A stretch of 26,973 bases of DNA from Solirubrobacteraceae bacterium (GCA_017882405.1 JADGPO010000063.1:1-26973), one strand, 5' to 3'; shown: positions 17,508 to 24,982, numbered from the stretch's first letter. Made by a program: numbers and translations. Notes: a model not told the origin generated them from the letters alone.

Positions 17508-18185
17508 CTACGTGACCGTCGCCACCAGCGGCGGATGATCCGACAGCCGGCCGCGGTCGAGCACCTCCGGCGCACCGACCGGCTCCAGCCCCGCCACGAA
17601 CAGATGGTCCACATCACGGCTGGCCACCCGGGTCAGGCCGTCGAATTCCGGCTCGCGGAGATTGAAGTCGCCGCCCAGTACCAGCGGACTCCCTGACGCC
17701 CAGGCCGTTGCCGCGGCGACTGCCGCGCGGCCGTCGCGCCACGCCGCCGCCGTGTCGTGGGCGGTGGCGTGCAGGTTGGCCACCCACACGCCCGATGCCA
17801 GCTCTACGCCGTGGACCCACCGGCGCTCGGGGGTCCGGCACAGCCGCAGCGCCCGGTGCGCGACGATCCGATCACGCCGGGCGAGGATCGCGTTGGCACC
17901 ACCGCCGTTTGACTTGATCGCGTCGGGCCAGCGGATCGCGATCGCCCGTCGCAGCGTCAGCAGCTCGTTGCGCGAGGTGAGCACCATCCGGTACTCGGCC
18001 TCCAGGCGCTGCGCCAGCATCCGCGGCCACCAGGGCGGCACCTCCTGCAGCAGCGCAACGTCCCACTCCCAGCCGGCGAGCGCGTCGGCGAACTCGGCCT
18101 GCAGGTCGCGACGGACTCGATCCCGCCCGCCCACCGACCGGCCGTGCATGAGGTTCCACGTCAGCATTCGCAACTGCATCACCAC
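17508..18185 (-). CDS. Endonuclease/exonuclease/phosphatase (EEP) family protein
   Basis: About 225 residues with the complete EEP active site. LTWNLMHGR supplies Asn near the N-terminus, LLQEV the metal-binding Glu, WVANLHATAHDT the catalytic His region, LGGDFNLREPEFDGL the Asp/Asn pair and LSDHPPLVA the final Asp-His. The family hydrolyses phosphodiesters or phosphomonoesters (DNA, inositol phosphates, sphingomyelin); nothing here fixes the substrate. There is no signal peptide, so it acts in the cytoplasm. I place the start at GTG 18185, 9 nt after a TACGTT box; ATG 18179 with GGGAG 10 nt upstream is an alternative. The gene is divergent from argF with overlapping -10 boxes. Confidence 0.85.
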   Translation of the reverse strand: MVMQLRMLTWNLMHGRSVGGRDRVRRDLQAEFADALAGWEWDVALLQEVPPWWPRMLAQRLEAEYRMVLTSRNELLTLRRAIAIRWPDAIKSNGGGANAILARRDRIVAHRALRLCRTPERRWVHGVELASGVWVANLHATAHDTAAAWRDGRAAVAAATAWASGSPLVLGGDFNLREPEFDGLTRVASRDVDHLFVAGLEPVGAPEVLDRGRLSDHPPLVATVT

Positions 18186-18194
18186 GTGGCTCCC

Positions 18195-18200
18195 AACGTA
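18195..18200 (-). promoter_or_regulatory. Putative -10 box for the EEP-family gene
   Basis: Minus-strand TACGTT ends 9 nt before GTG 18185. It shares two base pairs (18199-18200) with the plus-strand box of argF. Confidence 0.45.
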
Positions 18201-18204
18201 CACT
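18199..18204 (+). promoter_or_regulatory. Putative leaderless -10 box for argF
   Basis: TACACT ends 7 nt before the TTG start at 18212. With no Shine-Dalgarno sequence possible in the gap, this supports a leaderless mRNA starting at or next to TTG. Confidence 0.45.
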
Positions 18205-18211
18205 CCCGCGC

Positions 18212-19087
18212 TTGCCGCGCCACTTCCTCACCGGAGCCGAGCTGTCACCCGCCGAGCTGGCGGCCCTGATCGAGCGGGCCGCCGAGCTCAAGGCGGCGCC
18301 GCTGAGCTCGGACGTGCTGCACCGCAGATCGATCGCGCTGATCTTCCAGGCGGCCTCCACGCGCACGCGGACCTCGTTCGAGGCGGGCGTCGCCGAGCTG
18401 GGCGGGCACCCGATGGTCCTGCGCACCGACGAGCTGCAGCTGAGCCGGGGCGAGTCGGTGCGCGACACCGCCTACGTGCTCTCCCGGCACGTGGCCGCGA
18501 TCGGGATCCGCACCGGCCCGGATGCGATCCCCGCCGAGCTGGCCCAGCACGCCAGCGTGCCCGTGATCAACATGCTGACCGCCGGTCACCACCCGTGCCA
18601 GGCGCTCGCCGATCTGCTCACGTTGCGCGAGACGTTCGGCTCGCTCGACGGGATCACCCTCGCCTACGTCGGCGACGGCAACAACGTGGCACGCTCGCTG
18701 GCGATCGTCGGCAGCCTGGCGGGTGTGCGCCTGCGGGTGGCGGCGCCGCCCGGATACCAGCTGGAGCAGCTGCCCGGAGTGCAGCTCACCGATGACCCGC
18801 GCGAGGCGGTGGCGGGTGCCGACGCCGTCTACACCGACGTGTGGGTGAGCATGAGCGACGATCCCGCCTCGGCCGACAAGCGCCGCCGCGCGCTCGCGCC
18901 GTACCGGATCGACGACGCGCTGCTCGACCTGGCGGCGCCTCACGCGGTCGCTCTTCACTGCCTGCCGGCGCACCCCGGGGACGAGATTACCGCCGAGGTG
19001 CTCTACGGCGAGCGCCAGCGGATCTGGGACCAGGCCGAGAACCGGCGGCACGCGCAGAAGGCGCTGCTCGAGCTGCTGCTTGCCTGA
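18212..19087 (+). CDS. argF: Ornithine carbamoyltransferase
   Basis: A 291-residue enzyme of arginine biosynthesis making citrulline from ornithine and carbamoyl phosphate. The carbamoyl-phosphate loop is STRTR at 49-53. HPCQALADLLTL (His127) and YVGDGNNVARSLA follow, and the ornithine loop is HCLPAHPGDEIT with Cys250. All catalytic residues of the family are present, so it is not an aspartate carbamoyltransferase or an inactive paralogue. The TTG start at 18212 gives the usual MPRHFLTG opening and lies 7 nt after the TACACT box; no ATG or GTG fits. No other arg genes are adjacent, so argF is separated from any arginine cluster. Confidence 0.95.
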   Translation: MPRHFLTGAELSPAELAALIERAAELKAAPLSSDVLHRRSIALIFQAASTRTRTSFEAGVAELGGHPMVLRTDELQLSRGESVRDTAYVLSRHVAAIGIRTGPDAIPAELAQHASVPVINMLTAGHHPCQALADLLTLRETFGSLDGITLAYVGDGNNVARSLAIVGSLAGVRLRVAAPPGYQLEQLPGVQLTDDPREAVAGADAVYTDVWVSMSDDPASADKRRRALAPYRIDDALLDLAAPHAVALHCLPAHPGDEITAEVLYGERQRIWDQAENRRHAQKALLELLLA

Positions 19088-19119
19088 GCACACGATGCAC
19101 GCCGTTCCCGCAGTTCGGA

Positions 19120-19125
19120 TACGCT
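19120..19125 (+). promoter_or_regulatory. Putative -10 box for the H1-like gene
   Basis: TACGCT lies 36 nt before ATG 19162. Unlike most first genes in the window, this one has a real leader, with AGGAG at 19150-19154, 7 nt from the ATG. Confidence 0.45.
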
Positions 19126-19161
19126 CGCAAACAGCGAGAAAAGTCAATCAGGAGTCGATGC

Positions 19162-19887
19162 ATGCCCCCCGCGAAGCGCGCGACGTCAAGTAGTTCGAAA
19201 TCCAACTCTTCAGCCAAGCCGGCGGCCAAGCCCGCCACTGGCTCGCAGGCGACGGAGGCTGCCGCCCCCAGCGGCGCGGCCAAGACGAGCACCGCCAGGA
19301 CCGCCCGCTCGGGCGTCAAAGGCACCGGTACGGCCGCCAAGCGCGGCGCCAAGCACGCCGGCTCGACCGCCACGGCGGCGGCCACCAGCACCAAGCGGGC
19401 CAGCGGCGGCGACGGGATCGCCTCGGTCGCCGAGCAGTTGGTCAAGGGCACGATCAAGCCCCAGGACCTGGTCATCATCACGCGCGACCGGATCCGGGAG
19501 ACGCTCGACGAGGCCGCCTCCCGCGGGCGCGTCACCCGCAAGGACGCCGACGACCTGGTCTCCGAGCTGGTGCGCCGCGGCCGCTCGCAGTCAGATGACA
19601 TTCGCGCCGAGATCGAGAGCCTGCTGGGCCGCGTCGAGACGGCGACGAAGCGAGCCCGTGGCTCAAAGCCCGTGGACCGTCTCGTCCGCGGGGCCGACCG
19701 CGCCCGCCGCGCAGCCGGCGTCGGACCGTCGTTTCCGATCATCGACTACGACAACCTGAACGGGGCCCAGATCCAGAGCCGGCTCAAGGACCTCGGCAAG
19801 CCCGAGCTTCGCAAGGTGCTCACCTACGAGCGCAAGAACGCCAATCGCAAGACGGTCGTCGGCGCGATCGAGAAGGCTCTGAGTTAG
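19162..19887 (+). CDS. Histone H1-like Lys/Ala tail fused to phasin-like coiled coil
   Basis: 241 residues in three parts. Residues 1-90 are low-complexity Lys, Ala, Ser and Thr with repeated KP and AK motifs, resembling histone H1-like DNA-binding tails. Residues about 95-160 (AEQLVKGTIKPQDLVIITRD, then ADDLVSELVRRGRSQSDDI) form an amphipathic helix pair like those of PhaF/PhaI-type phasins. The last 50 residues include YDNLNGAQIQSRLKDLGKPEL then RKVLTYERKNANRKTVVGAIEKAL, a basic helical module. It could organise the nucleoid or link DNA to storage granules, but no PHA synthase is nearby. ATG 19162 has AGGAG 7 nt upstream; ATG 19158 is out of frame. Confidence 0.82.
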   Translation: MPPAKRATSSSSKSNSSAKPAAKPATGSQATEAAAPSGAAKTSTARTARSGVKGTGTAAKRGAKHAGSTATAAATSTKRASGGDGIASVAEQLVKGTIKPQDLVIITRDRIRETLDEAASRGRVTRKDADDLVSELVRRGRSQSDDIRAEIESLLGRVETATKRARGSKPVDRLVRGADRARRAAGVGPSFPIIDYDNLNGAQIQSRLKDLGKPELRKVLTYERKNANRKTVVGAIEKALS

Positions 19888-19897
19888 GCGTACGCCT
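19886..19897. other. 12-bp perfect palindrome at the H1-like gene stop
   Basis: AGGCGTACGCCT is an exact inverted repeat overlapping the TAG stop codon. It has no loop and no T-tract, so it is not a typical terminator; a dimeric protein site or chance are both possible. Confidence 0.3.
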
Positions 19898-19928
19898 GCA
19901 GGTCCACGGGGCTGCCATGCTAGATGCC

Positions 19929-21293
19929 ATGACCCCGACGCCGACAGGCACCGTGCGTCCCCAGCGCGGCGACGAACTGGAGCTGACGATCGACACGCTC
20001 GCCTACGGCGGCGCGGGGGTGGCGCGCCTTGACGGCTACGTGGTGTTCGTGTCCGGCGGGCTGCCCGGCGACCGGGTTCGCGCGGTGGTCGGTAAGCGCA
20101 AGCGCGCCTACGCCGAGGCCCGGGCGGTAGAGATCCTCCAGGACGGACCCGACCGGATCGCGCCGGTGGCCGACCACCCGGGCGCGCCGTGGCAGGTGCT
20201 GGCCTACGAGCGTCAGCTGGAGGTCAAGCAGGCGCAGGTGCACGAGGCGCTGACCCGGATCGGCAAGCTCGACGGCTTCGCGCTGGAGCCGATCATCCCC
20301 GCCGTCCAGCCCTGGCGCTATCGCAACAAGTTGGAGTACTCGTTCGGCACCGGTCCCGACGGCGAGCTGCAGTGCGGCTTTCACGCACCCGGCCGCTGGG
20401 ATGAGATCGTGCCCATAGGCGACTGCCTGCTCGCCTCTGAGCCGGCCAACCGCGCCCGCGAGCAGATCGTCGCCTGGTGTCGCGAGCAGGGCCTGAGCGC
20501 CCATGACCGGCGCGGTGGGTCCGGGACGCTGCGCAACCTGGTGGTACGCGAGGGTCGGCGCTCCGGCGCGATCCAGGTACGCCTGGTCACGACCGAGGGC
20601 CAGCTGGACAGCGAGTCGCTGGCCCGTGCCGGGGCCGGCCTGGACGGCGTCCTGTGGACGCGCAGCGACAGCGTCGCCGAGACCACGCAGGGCGGTGAGA
20701 CCGAGCTGCTCGCCGGCGCAGACCGCTTCGAGGAGACGGTTGGCGGGATGCGCTTCGAGATCTCGGCCAACGCCTTCTTTCAGACCAACACCGAGATGGC
20801 CGAGCAGCTGTACGAGCTGGCGATCGAGTACGCGCGGCCCACCGGCTTTGAGCGCGTGTACGACCTGTATTGCGGGATCGGGACGATCGGCCTGCTGATG
20901 TCGCCCCGAGTCGCCGAGGTCTGGGGGTTGGAGATCGTCGAGAGGGCGATCAGCGACGCGATCGCCAACGCCCGCGCCAACGAGATCGACAACGCCCACT
21001 TCTTCGCCGGCGACGTGCGCCTGGCGATGCGCGAGCTGGTGGAGCGGGCCGGCCGGCCCGACGTGCTGGTCGTCGACCCGCCCCGGGCGGGGCTCTCACA
21101 GAAGATTGTCCGGCGGGTGATCGAGGCCTCGCCCTCGCGGATCGTCTACGTCTCCTGCAACCCGACCACGCTGGCTCCCAACGTGGCCCAGCTGGTGGCC
21201 GACGGCGGCTACCGGCTGGTGCGGGTGCGACCGGTCGACATGTTCCCGCAGACGCCGCACATCGAGTGCGTCGCCGAGCTCGTCAGAGGGTAG
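19929..21293 (+). CDS. RNA (uracil-C5)-methyltransferase, TrmA/RlmD family, cluster-less
   Basis: A 454-residue SAM-dependent RNA m5U methyltransferase. An N-terminal TRAM domain (about 8-65, LTIDTLAYGGAGVARLDGYVVF) precedes the catalytic domain. ISANAFFQTN, DLYCGIGTIGLLM (SAM motif), VDPPRAGL and YVSCNPTTLAPN with nucleophile Cys410 are all intact. The four cysteines that hold the [4Fe-4S] cluster in E. coli RlmD are missing: the usual CxGC-WQ segment reads HPGAPWQVLAYERQL. Either rRNA or tRNA could be the substrate. I place the start at ATG 19929, 7 nt after a CATGCT box; ATG 19917 is an alternative adding four residues. Confidence 0.88.
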   Translation: MTPTPTGTVRPQRGDELELTIDTLAYGGAGVARLDGYVVFVSGGLPGDRVRAVVGKRKRAYAEARAVEILQDGPDRIAPVADHPGAPWQVLAYERQLEVKQAQVHEALTRIGKLDGFALEPIIPAVQPWRYRNKLEYSFGTGPDGELQCGFHAPGRWDEIVPIGDCLLASEPANRAREQIVAWCREQGLSAHDRRGGSGTLRNLVVREGRRSGAIQVRLVTTEGQLDSESLARAGAGLDGVLWTRSDSVAETTQGGETELLAGADRFEETVGGMRFEISANAFFQTNTEMAEQLYELAIEYARPTGFERVYDLYCGIGTIGLLMSPRVAEVWGLEIVERAISDAIANARANEIDNAHFFAGDVRLAMRELVERAGRPDVLVVDPPRAGLSQKIVRRVIEASPSRIVYVSCNPTTLAPNVAQLVADGGYRLVRVRPVDMFPQTPHIECVAELVRG

Positions 21294-21312
21294 GGCGGGT
21301 GGGGTCCTAATC

Positions 21313-22254
21313 ATGCGCGCCGTCATCGTTCGCGATCAGAAGCTGACCGTCCAGGATCATCCGGATCCCGAGCCGGGCACCGGCGAGGTGCTGGTCAGGG
21401 TGCGCGCGGCGGGCCTCAACGGCGCCGACATGATGCAGCTCGCGGGCGGGTACCCGGCTCCGCCGGACGCCCCGCAGGACATTCCGGGACTCGAGCTGGC
21501 CGGCGAGGTCGCCGGCCTCGGTCCGAAAGCGCGGCGCTTCGCCGAGGGCGATCGGGTGATGGGGATCGTCGGCGGCGGCGGGCAGGCCGAGCTGGCCGTG
21601 GTGCACGAGCGGATTCTGATGCCGGTGCCCGAGGAGCTCTCCTGGGATGAGGCCGGCGGCACGCCGGAGGTGTTCACCACCGCCCACGACGGCGTCTTCA
21701 CCCAGGCGGGGCTGGTGGCCGGCGAGCGGCTGCTCGTCCACGGCGGCGCGGGCGGCGTCGGCACCGCGGCGATCCAACTCGGCCATGCCGTGGGTGCACG
21801 CGTCACCGCGACCGTGCGCAACCCGGACCTGCGCGAGCCGGTGTCGGCGATGGGCGCGATCGTGATCGAGCCCGAGGGGTTCGCCGAGCACGGCCCCTTC
21901 GACGTGATCCTCGAGCTGGTCGGCGCGATCAACCTCAAGGACAACCTCAAGGCGCTGGAGACGGGCGGGCGGATCATGGTGATCGGCACCGGCGCGGGTG
22001 CCAAGGGCGAGATCAACCTCGGGGTGTTGATGATGAAGCGGGTGCGTCTCCTCGGATCCACCCTGCGCGCTCGCCCGTTGGAGCTCAAGGCACTCACGGC
22101 ACGCGCGGTCGAGCGCTCGGTGTTGCCGGCGCTGGCCTCGGGCGCGGTCAAGGTGCCGATCGCCAAGGTCTATCCGCTGGAGGAGGCGCAGGCCGCCTAC
22201 GACCACTTCGCCCGCGGCGGCAAGCTGGGCAAGATCGTCCTGGCGATGCCGTAA
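21313..22254 (+). CDS. NADPH:quinone reductase-like MDR oxidoreductase
   Basis: A 313-residue medium-chain dehydrogenase/reductase of the quinone-oxidoreductase (PIG3/Qor) type. VRVRAAGLNGADMMQLAGGYP and IPGLELAGEVAGLG are the N-terminal signature, and LLVHGGAGGVGTAAIQLGH near residue 140-155 is the NADPH-binding motif. TLRARPLELKA and a final GGKLGKIVLAMP fit the PIG3 subgroup. Neither the catalytic nor the structural zinc-ligand cysteines are present, so it is zinc-independent. It would reduce quinones or enals with NADPH in the cytoplasm. It begins 20 nt after the RNA methyltransferase stop with GGTGGGG upstream, so the two probably share a transcript. Confidence 0.9.
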   Translation: MRAVIVRDQKLTVQDHPDPEPGTGEVLVRVRAAGLNGADMMQLAGGYPAPPDAPQDIPGLELAGEVAGLGPKARRFAEGDRVMGIVGGGGQAELAVVHERILMPVPEELSWDEAGGTPEVFTTAHDGVFTQAGLVAGERLLVHGGAGGVGTAAIQLGHAVGARVTATVRNPDLREPVSAMGAIVIEPEGFAEHGPFDVILELVGAINLKDNLKALETGGRIMVIGTGAGAKGEINLGVLMMKRVRLLGSTLRARPLELKALTARAVERSVLPALASGAVKVPIAKVYPLEEAQAAYDHFARGGKLGKIVLAMP

Positions 22255-22255
22255 G

Positions 22256-22377
22256 GCCACGCTGCAGCTCGACAACCGGGTGCAGCACACGGCTACCCGA
22301 CCGTCCGGGTCACCGAGAACCGCCTGACCGCCGGCGAAGCCCAGCGACTCAAACGGACCCTCTCAGTACGGCGGTAG
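22256..22377 (+). pseudogene. Fragment resembling a DUF559/Vsr-like nuclease C-terminus
   Basis: Two frames carry relics. ATLQL begins at 22256, and after a frame change the sequence reads HGYPTVRVTENRLTAGEAQR and then LKRTL, to a TAG at 22375. Joined, these resemble the end of actinobacterial DUF559 proteins, where a short DAxLQ helix precedes a GYxVxRVT strand and a final helix. There is no start codon or N-terminal part. Its end overlaps the UDG-like gene's stop. The identification rests on pattern memory only. Confidence 0.3.
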
Positions 22378-23013
22378 ATCGGCCCACCACTGCCCGAGCA
22401 CGCGGAACGCGGCCCAGAACTCGCGCTTGGCGATCTCCTCGTCGAGCGCCTCGTCGATGTTGGGCACGAACAGCGCCTCGATCGACGGGGTGAAGCGCTG
22501 CCGCTCGCCCGGCGTGGCCACCAGCTCACGCGACAACGGGACGCCGAGCTCGTTGATCACCGCCATCGCGTCCTCGCCCATCACGACCAGCATCTTCGGC
22601 TGCACGATCGCCAGTTCCTCGGTCAGGCGGGCGACGCACGCCGGGTCGGCCATCGCCGGGTCAGCGACCGGGCACTTGACGCACAGCGTGCCGTACACGG
22701 CCAGCGGATCGACGGAGAGCCTCTTCAAGGACTTCATCAGCGCGTTGCCGGCGCGGCCGTAGAAGGCCACGCCCTCCTCGACCTCCGAGGGCCGGGCGGA
22801 ATGCTTGACCATGAACACGTCGGCCTGCGGGTGGCCCGAGCCGAGAACCGGCATCAGCTGTCCGCGGGGACAGTGTGGGCACTCGGTCAGTCGCCGGGCA
22901 AAGGAGTTGAGCTCGCGGATGGCGCGCTCGAGGTATTTCTCCCGGATCTCGTCATCGGTTGTCGGCACGCCACTCGGATTGGACGGCCGGCGAGCTTGTC
23001 CTTGGCGCTGCAT
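22363..23013 (-). CDS. Divergent uracil-DNA glycosylase-fold protein (family 4-like)
   Basis: A 216-residue protein resembling iron-sulfur family 4 uracil-DNA glycosylases. TECPHCPRGQLMPVLGSGHP supplies a CxxC near residue 45, GVAFYGRAGNALMKSLKRL matches the GRAG helix, and GTLCVKCPVADP and MADPACVARL give the other cysteines, so a [4Fe-4S] site looks possible. However, motif A (normally GEAPG) reads VKHSARPSE, and motif B (normally HPS/HPA near the C-terminus) reads VPNIDEAL, without His. Canonical uracil excision is therefore doubtful. The ATG shares one base with the stop of the GT-PHP gene (TGATG), so the pair is co-translated. Confidence 0.78.
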   Translation of the reverse strand: MQRQGQARRPSNPSGVPTTDDEIREKYLERAIRELNSFARRLTECPHCPRGQLMPVLGSGHPQADVFMVKHSARPSEVEEGVAFYGRAGNALMKSLKRLSVDPLAVYGTLCVKCPVADPAMADPACVARLTEELAIVQPKMLVVMGEDAMAVINELGVPLSRELVATPGERQRFTPSIEALFVPNIDEALDEEIAKREFWAAFRVLGQWWADLPPY

Positions 23014-24947
23014 CAGGACTTGCGCCCCGTGGCGCGCCGAACCCGGCGATCACGCGAGGCCTTCCGGGCGCCCGAGGGCATCGCCTTGGTCTGCAGGAAC
23101 TTCAGCGCCTGGACGTAGAGCAGGCTCGCCGGATTGCGGATGATGTCGGCGTCGCGCAGCGACTGCAGGAACTCCTCGGGACCGTCGAAGGCCCTCATCC
23201 GGATCCGCACCGAGCCGAGCCCCTGGGGCACGTGAGCGTCAGAGCCGGCGCCGCCGGGGATGCGGTACTTGGCGGCGAAGCGGACCGCCTCCTCGTTGAA
23301 CTCCGAGATCGCGATCCGCGGGTTGAAGACCTCGATCGCGTCCACGTCGGCGACCACCGCCAGCAGGTGCTCGTAGCCGGGCACCGAGTGCATGCGGTCG
23401 AACGGGTGGGGCACGTAGACGAGGCCGCCCTGGCGCTTGATCTCGGCGATCGTCTCCTCCAGGGTCAGCCCGCGCGGGATCTTCTCCTCGATGAACAGGC
23501 CGATGACCTCGCCCTGTTCGGCGGTCTTGACCTCCTCGCCGACGATCACCGTCAGGCCGTTGGCCTTGGCGCGGGCGTCCAGCGCGCCCGAGATCTCGTT
23601 GTGGTCGGTGACCGCGATCGCCCCCAGGCCCCGCGCTCGCGCCTCGGCGAGCAGGACCTCCACCGGAGTGGCGCAGTCGGAGGAGTGGTCGGTGTGCATG
23701 TGGAGGTCGACGTCGATCAGCGGTCGCGACTCCAGCCGGGTGCGTACGCTGCGGCTCGCCTCCCGCCCATCGTGGCGCCTGGCGGTCAACCCCTTGTAGA
23801 TCGGCTCCAGCTCGTCGGTCACCCTCGACCAGCTCAGGTCGCGCTCCAGCTGGCGGGACGCGGCCGCCGTGCGGACCAGCTCGCGGGGGTCGGCGATCAG
23901 GCGCTCCAGGTGCGCGGCCAGCGTCTGCGCCTCGCCGGGCTCGAACAGCAGCCCGCGCTCGCCGTCGGCCAGCACCTCCTCGTAGGCCGGCAGCCGCGAG
24001 GCCACCACGACCGCGCCCGATCCGAGCGCGCGCACCAGCGTGCCCGGCGTCGAGCGATCGCCGTCGGAGGCCAGCACGGCCACGTCGGCCCGCGCCAGCA
24101 CGTCGGCCTCGCTGTGCTCGTCGGCGTCCACGAACGAGATCCGATCGCGCAGGCTGCCGAGAGTCGCCGGCGCGACCGGCCGGCGAGACCACACGGTCGC
24201 GTGCCAGTCCGCGTCGACGGGGAGCATCCGCAGCCCGCGGACGAACGTCCGCAGCGCCGCGCGCTCCTCGGTGGCGATCATCACCAGCTCGGGCACGTCG
24301 TTGGCCGGGCGGGGATCGTCGCCCACCCACCCGAGATCGGCCCCGGGCCTGATCACCTGGTACTCGCCGGGGAAGAAGCGCTGCAGCAGGTTGCGGGTGG
24401 CCAGGTAGCTGGCCGTGCGGGCGTCCAGGCGGGCGAACAGAAGGCGTGACAGCGGCCGGGTCAGCTGGGTGGAGAGGATCCGCTCGGTGGGGGCGTGGAA
24501 GCTGCCGACGTTCAGCGCCCGGGAGTGGCGCAGCGCGACGCTCGAGGCGCTGGGCGCGAACGGCTCGTGCACGTTGACGACGTCGAGCGCCAGCACGCTC
24601 AGCGCCTCTTCGATCGTGCGCGCCACGTCCACCGGCAGCGAGGCCGCCCGCCGGCGGGTGGGGGAGAACGGCAGCACCTCGCCCACGCCGAGGACAACCG
24701 GCTCCTCAGCGGCGTCCTCCAGCAACTCGTCGGGCCGGCTGCGGATCGCGCGCCGGCTGTCGCGCACCAGCGAGTCCGATTGCGATGGCGCGACGATCAG
24801 GACGCGGTGCCCGCGCTCGGCCAGCTGCGCGGAGACCCGGGCCACGTACCGGTTGACCTCGTTGTCGACCTCCCAGGCGAACGGCGTGACCTGGGCGATC
24901 GCGAGGCCGCCGGAGGACGGATCGGGCGAGCGCTCCGGGCGAGGCAC
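23013..24947 (-). CDS. PimA-like glycosyltransferase fused to a PHP phosphoesterase
   Basis: A 644-residue fusion. Residues 15-390 are a GT-B (GT4) glycosyltransferase closest in motif to PimA: RGHRVLIVAPSQSD, DVVNVHEPFAPSASSVAL (His127) and ASRLPAYEEVLADGERGLLF. Where PimA has the E-x7-E catalytic pair, this protein has Arg298 and Arg306 (DRSTPGTLVRALGSGAV). Residues 410-625 are a PHP domain with all metal ligands: DLHMHTDHS (His416, His418), AVTDHNEI, VGEEVKT, VYVPHPFDR and GSDAH. The PHP half resembles YciV/TrpH-type phosphatases or 5'-exonucleases. The tail (about 625-644) is very basic and could bind nucleic acid. GTG 24947 start, 8 nt after TAACAT. Confidence 0.88.
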   Translation of the reverse strand: MPRPERSPDPSSGGLAIAQVTPFAWEVDNEVNRYVARVSAQLAERGHRVLIVAPSQSDSLVRDSRRAIRSRPDELLEDAAEEPVVLGVGEVLPFSPTRRRAASLPVDVARTIEEALSVLALDVVNVHEPFAPSASSVALRHSRALNVGSFHAPTERILSTQLTRPLSRLLFARLDARTASYLATRNLLQRFFPGEYQVIRPGADLGWVGDDPRPANDVPELVMIATEERAALRTFVRGLRMLPVDADWHATVWSRRPVAPATLGSLRDRISFVDADEHSEADVLARADVAVLASDGDRSTPGTLVRALGSGAVVVASRLPAYEEVLADGERGLLFEPGEAQTLAAHLERLIADPRELVRTAAASRQLERDLSWSRVTDELEPIYKGLTARRHDGREASRSVRTRLESRPLIDVDLHMHTDHSSDCATPVEVLLAEARARGLGAIAVTDHNEISGALDARAKANGLTVIVGEEVKTAEQGEVIGLFIEEKIPRGLTLEETIAEIKRQGGLVYVPHPFDRMHSVPGYEHLLAVVADVDAIEVFNPRIAISEFNEEAVRFAAKYRIPGGAGSDAHVPQGLGSVRIRMRAFDGPEEFLQSLRDADIIRNPASLLYVQALKFLQTKAMPSGARKASRDRRVRRATGRKS

Positions 24948-24955
24948 GCCGGAAG

Positions 24956-24961
24956 ATGTTA
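24956..24961 (-). promoter_or_regulatory. Putative leaderless -10 box for the GT-PHP operon
   Basis: Minus-strand TAACAT ends 8 nt before GTG 24947; no Shine-Dalgarno sequence is present. It lies 7 bp from the divergent box at 24969. Confidence 0.5.
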
Positions 24962-24968
24962 GGCCTCC

Positions 24969-24974
24969 TAGGCT
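24969..24974 (+). promoter_or_regulatory. Putative leaderless -10 box for the YcaQ-family gene
   Basis: TAGGCT ends 8 nt before GTG 24983, the same hexamer and spacing as at lpdA. Confidence 0.5.
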
Positions 24975-24982
24975 GATGACCC

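Noticed and set aside
19920..20999. 359-codon minus-strand open frame
   Set aside because: Antisense to the RNA methyltransferase gene and without motifs.
21307..22290. 327-codon minus-strand open frame
   Set aside because: Antisense to the quinone-reductase-like gene and without motifs.
22959..24449. 496-codon plus-strand open frame
   Set aside because: Antisense to the GT-PHP gene, low-complexity composition (Arg, Gly, His, Val), no domain signature.
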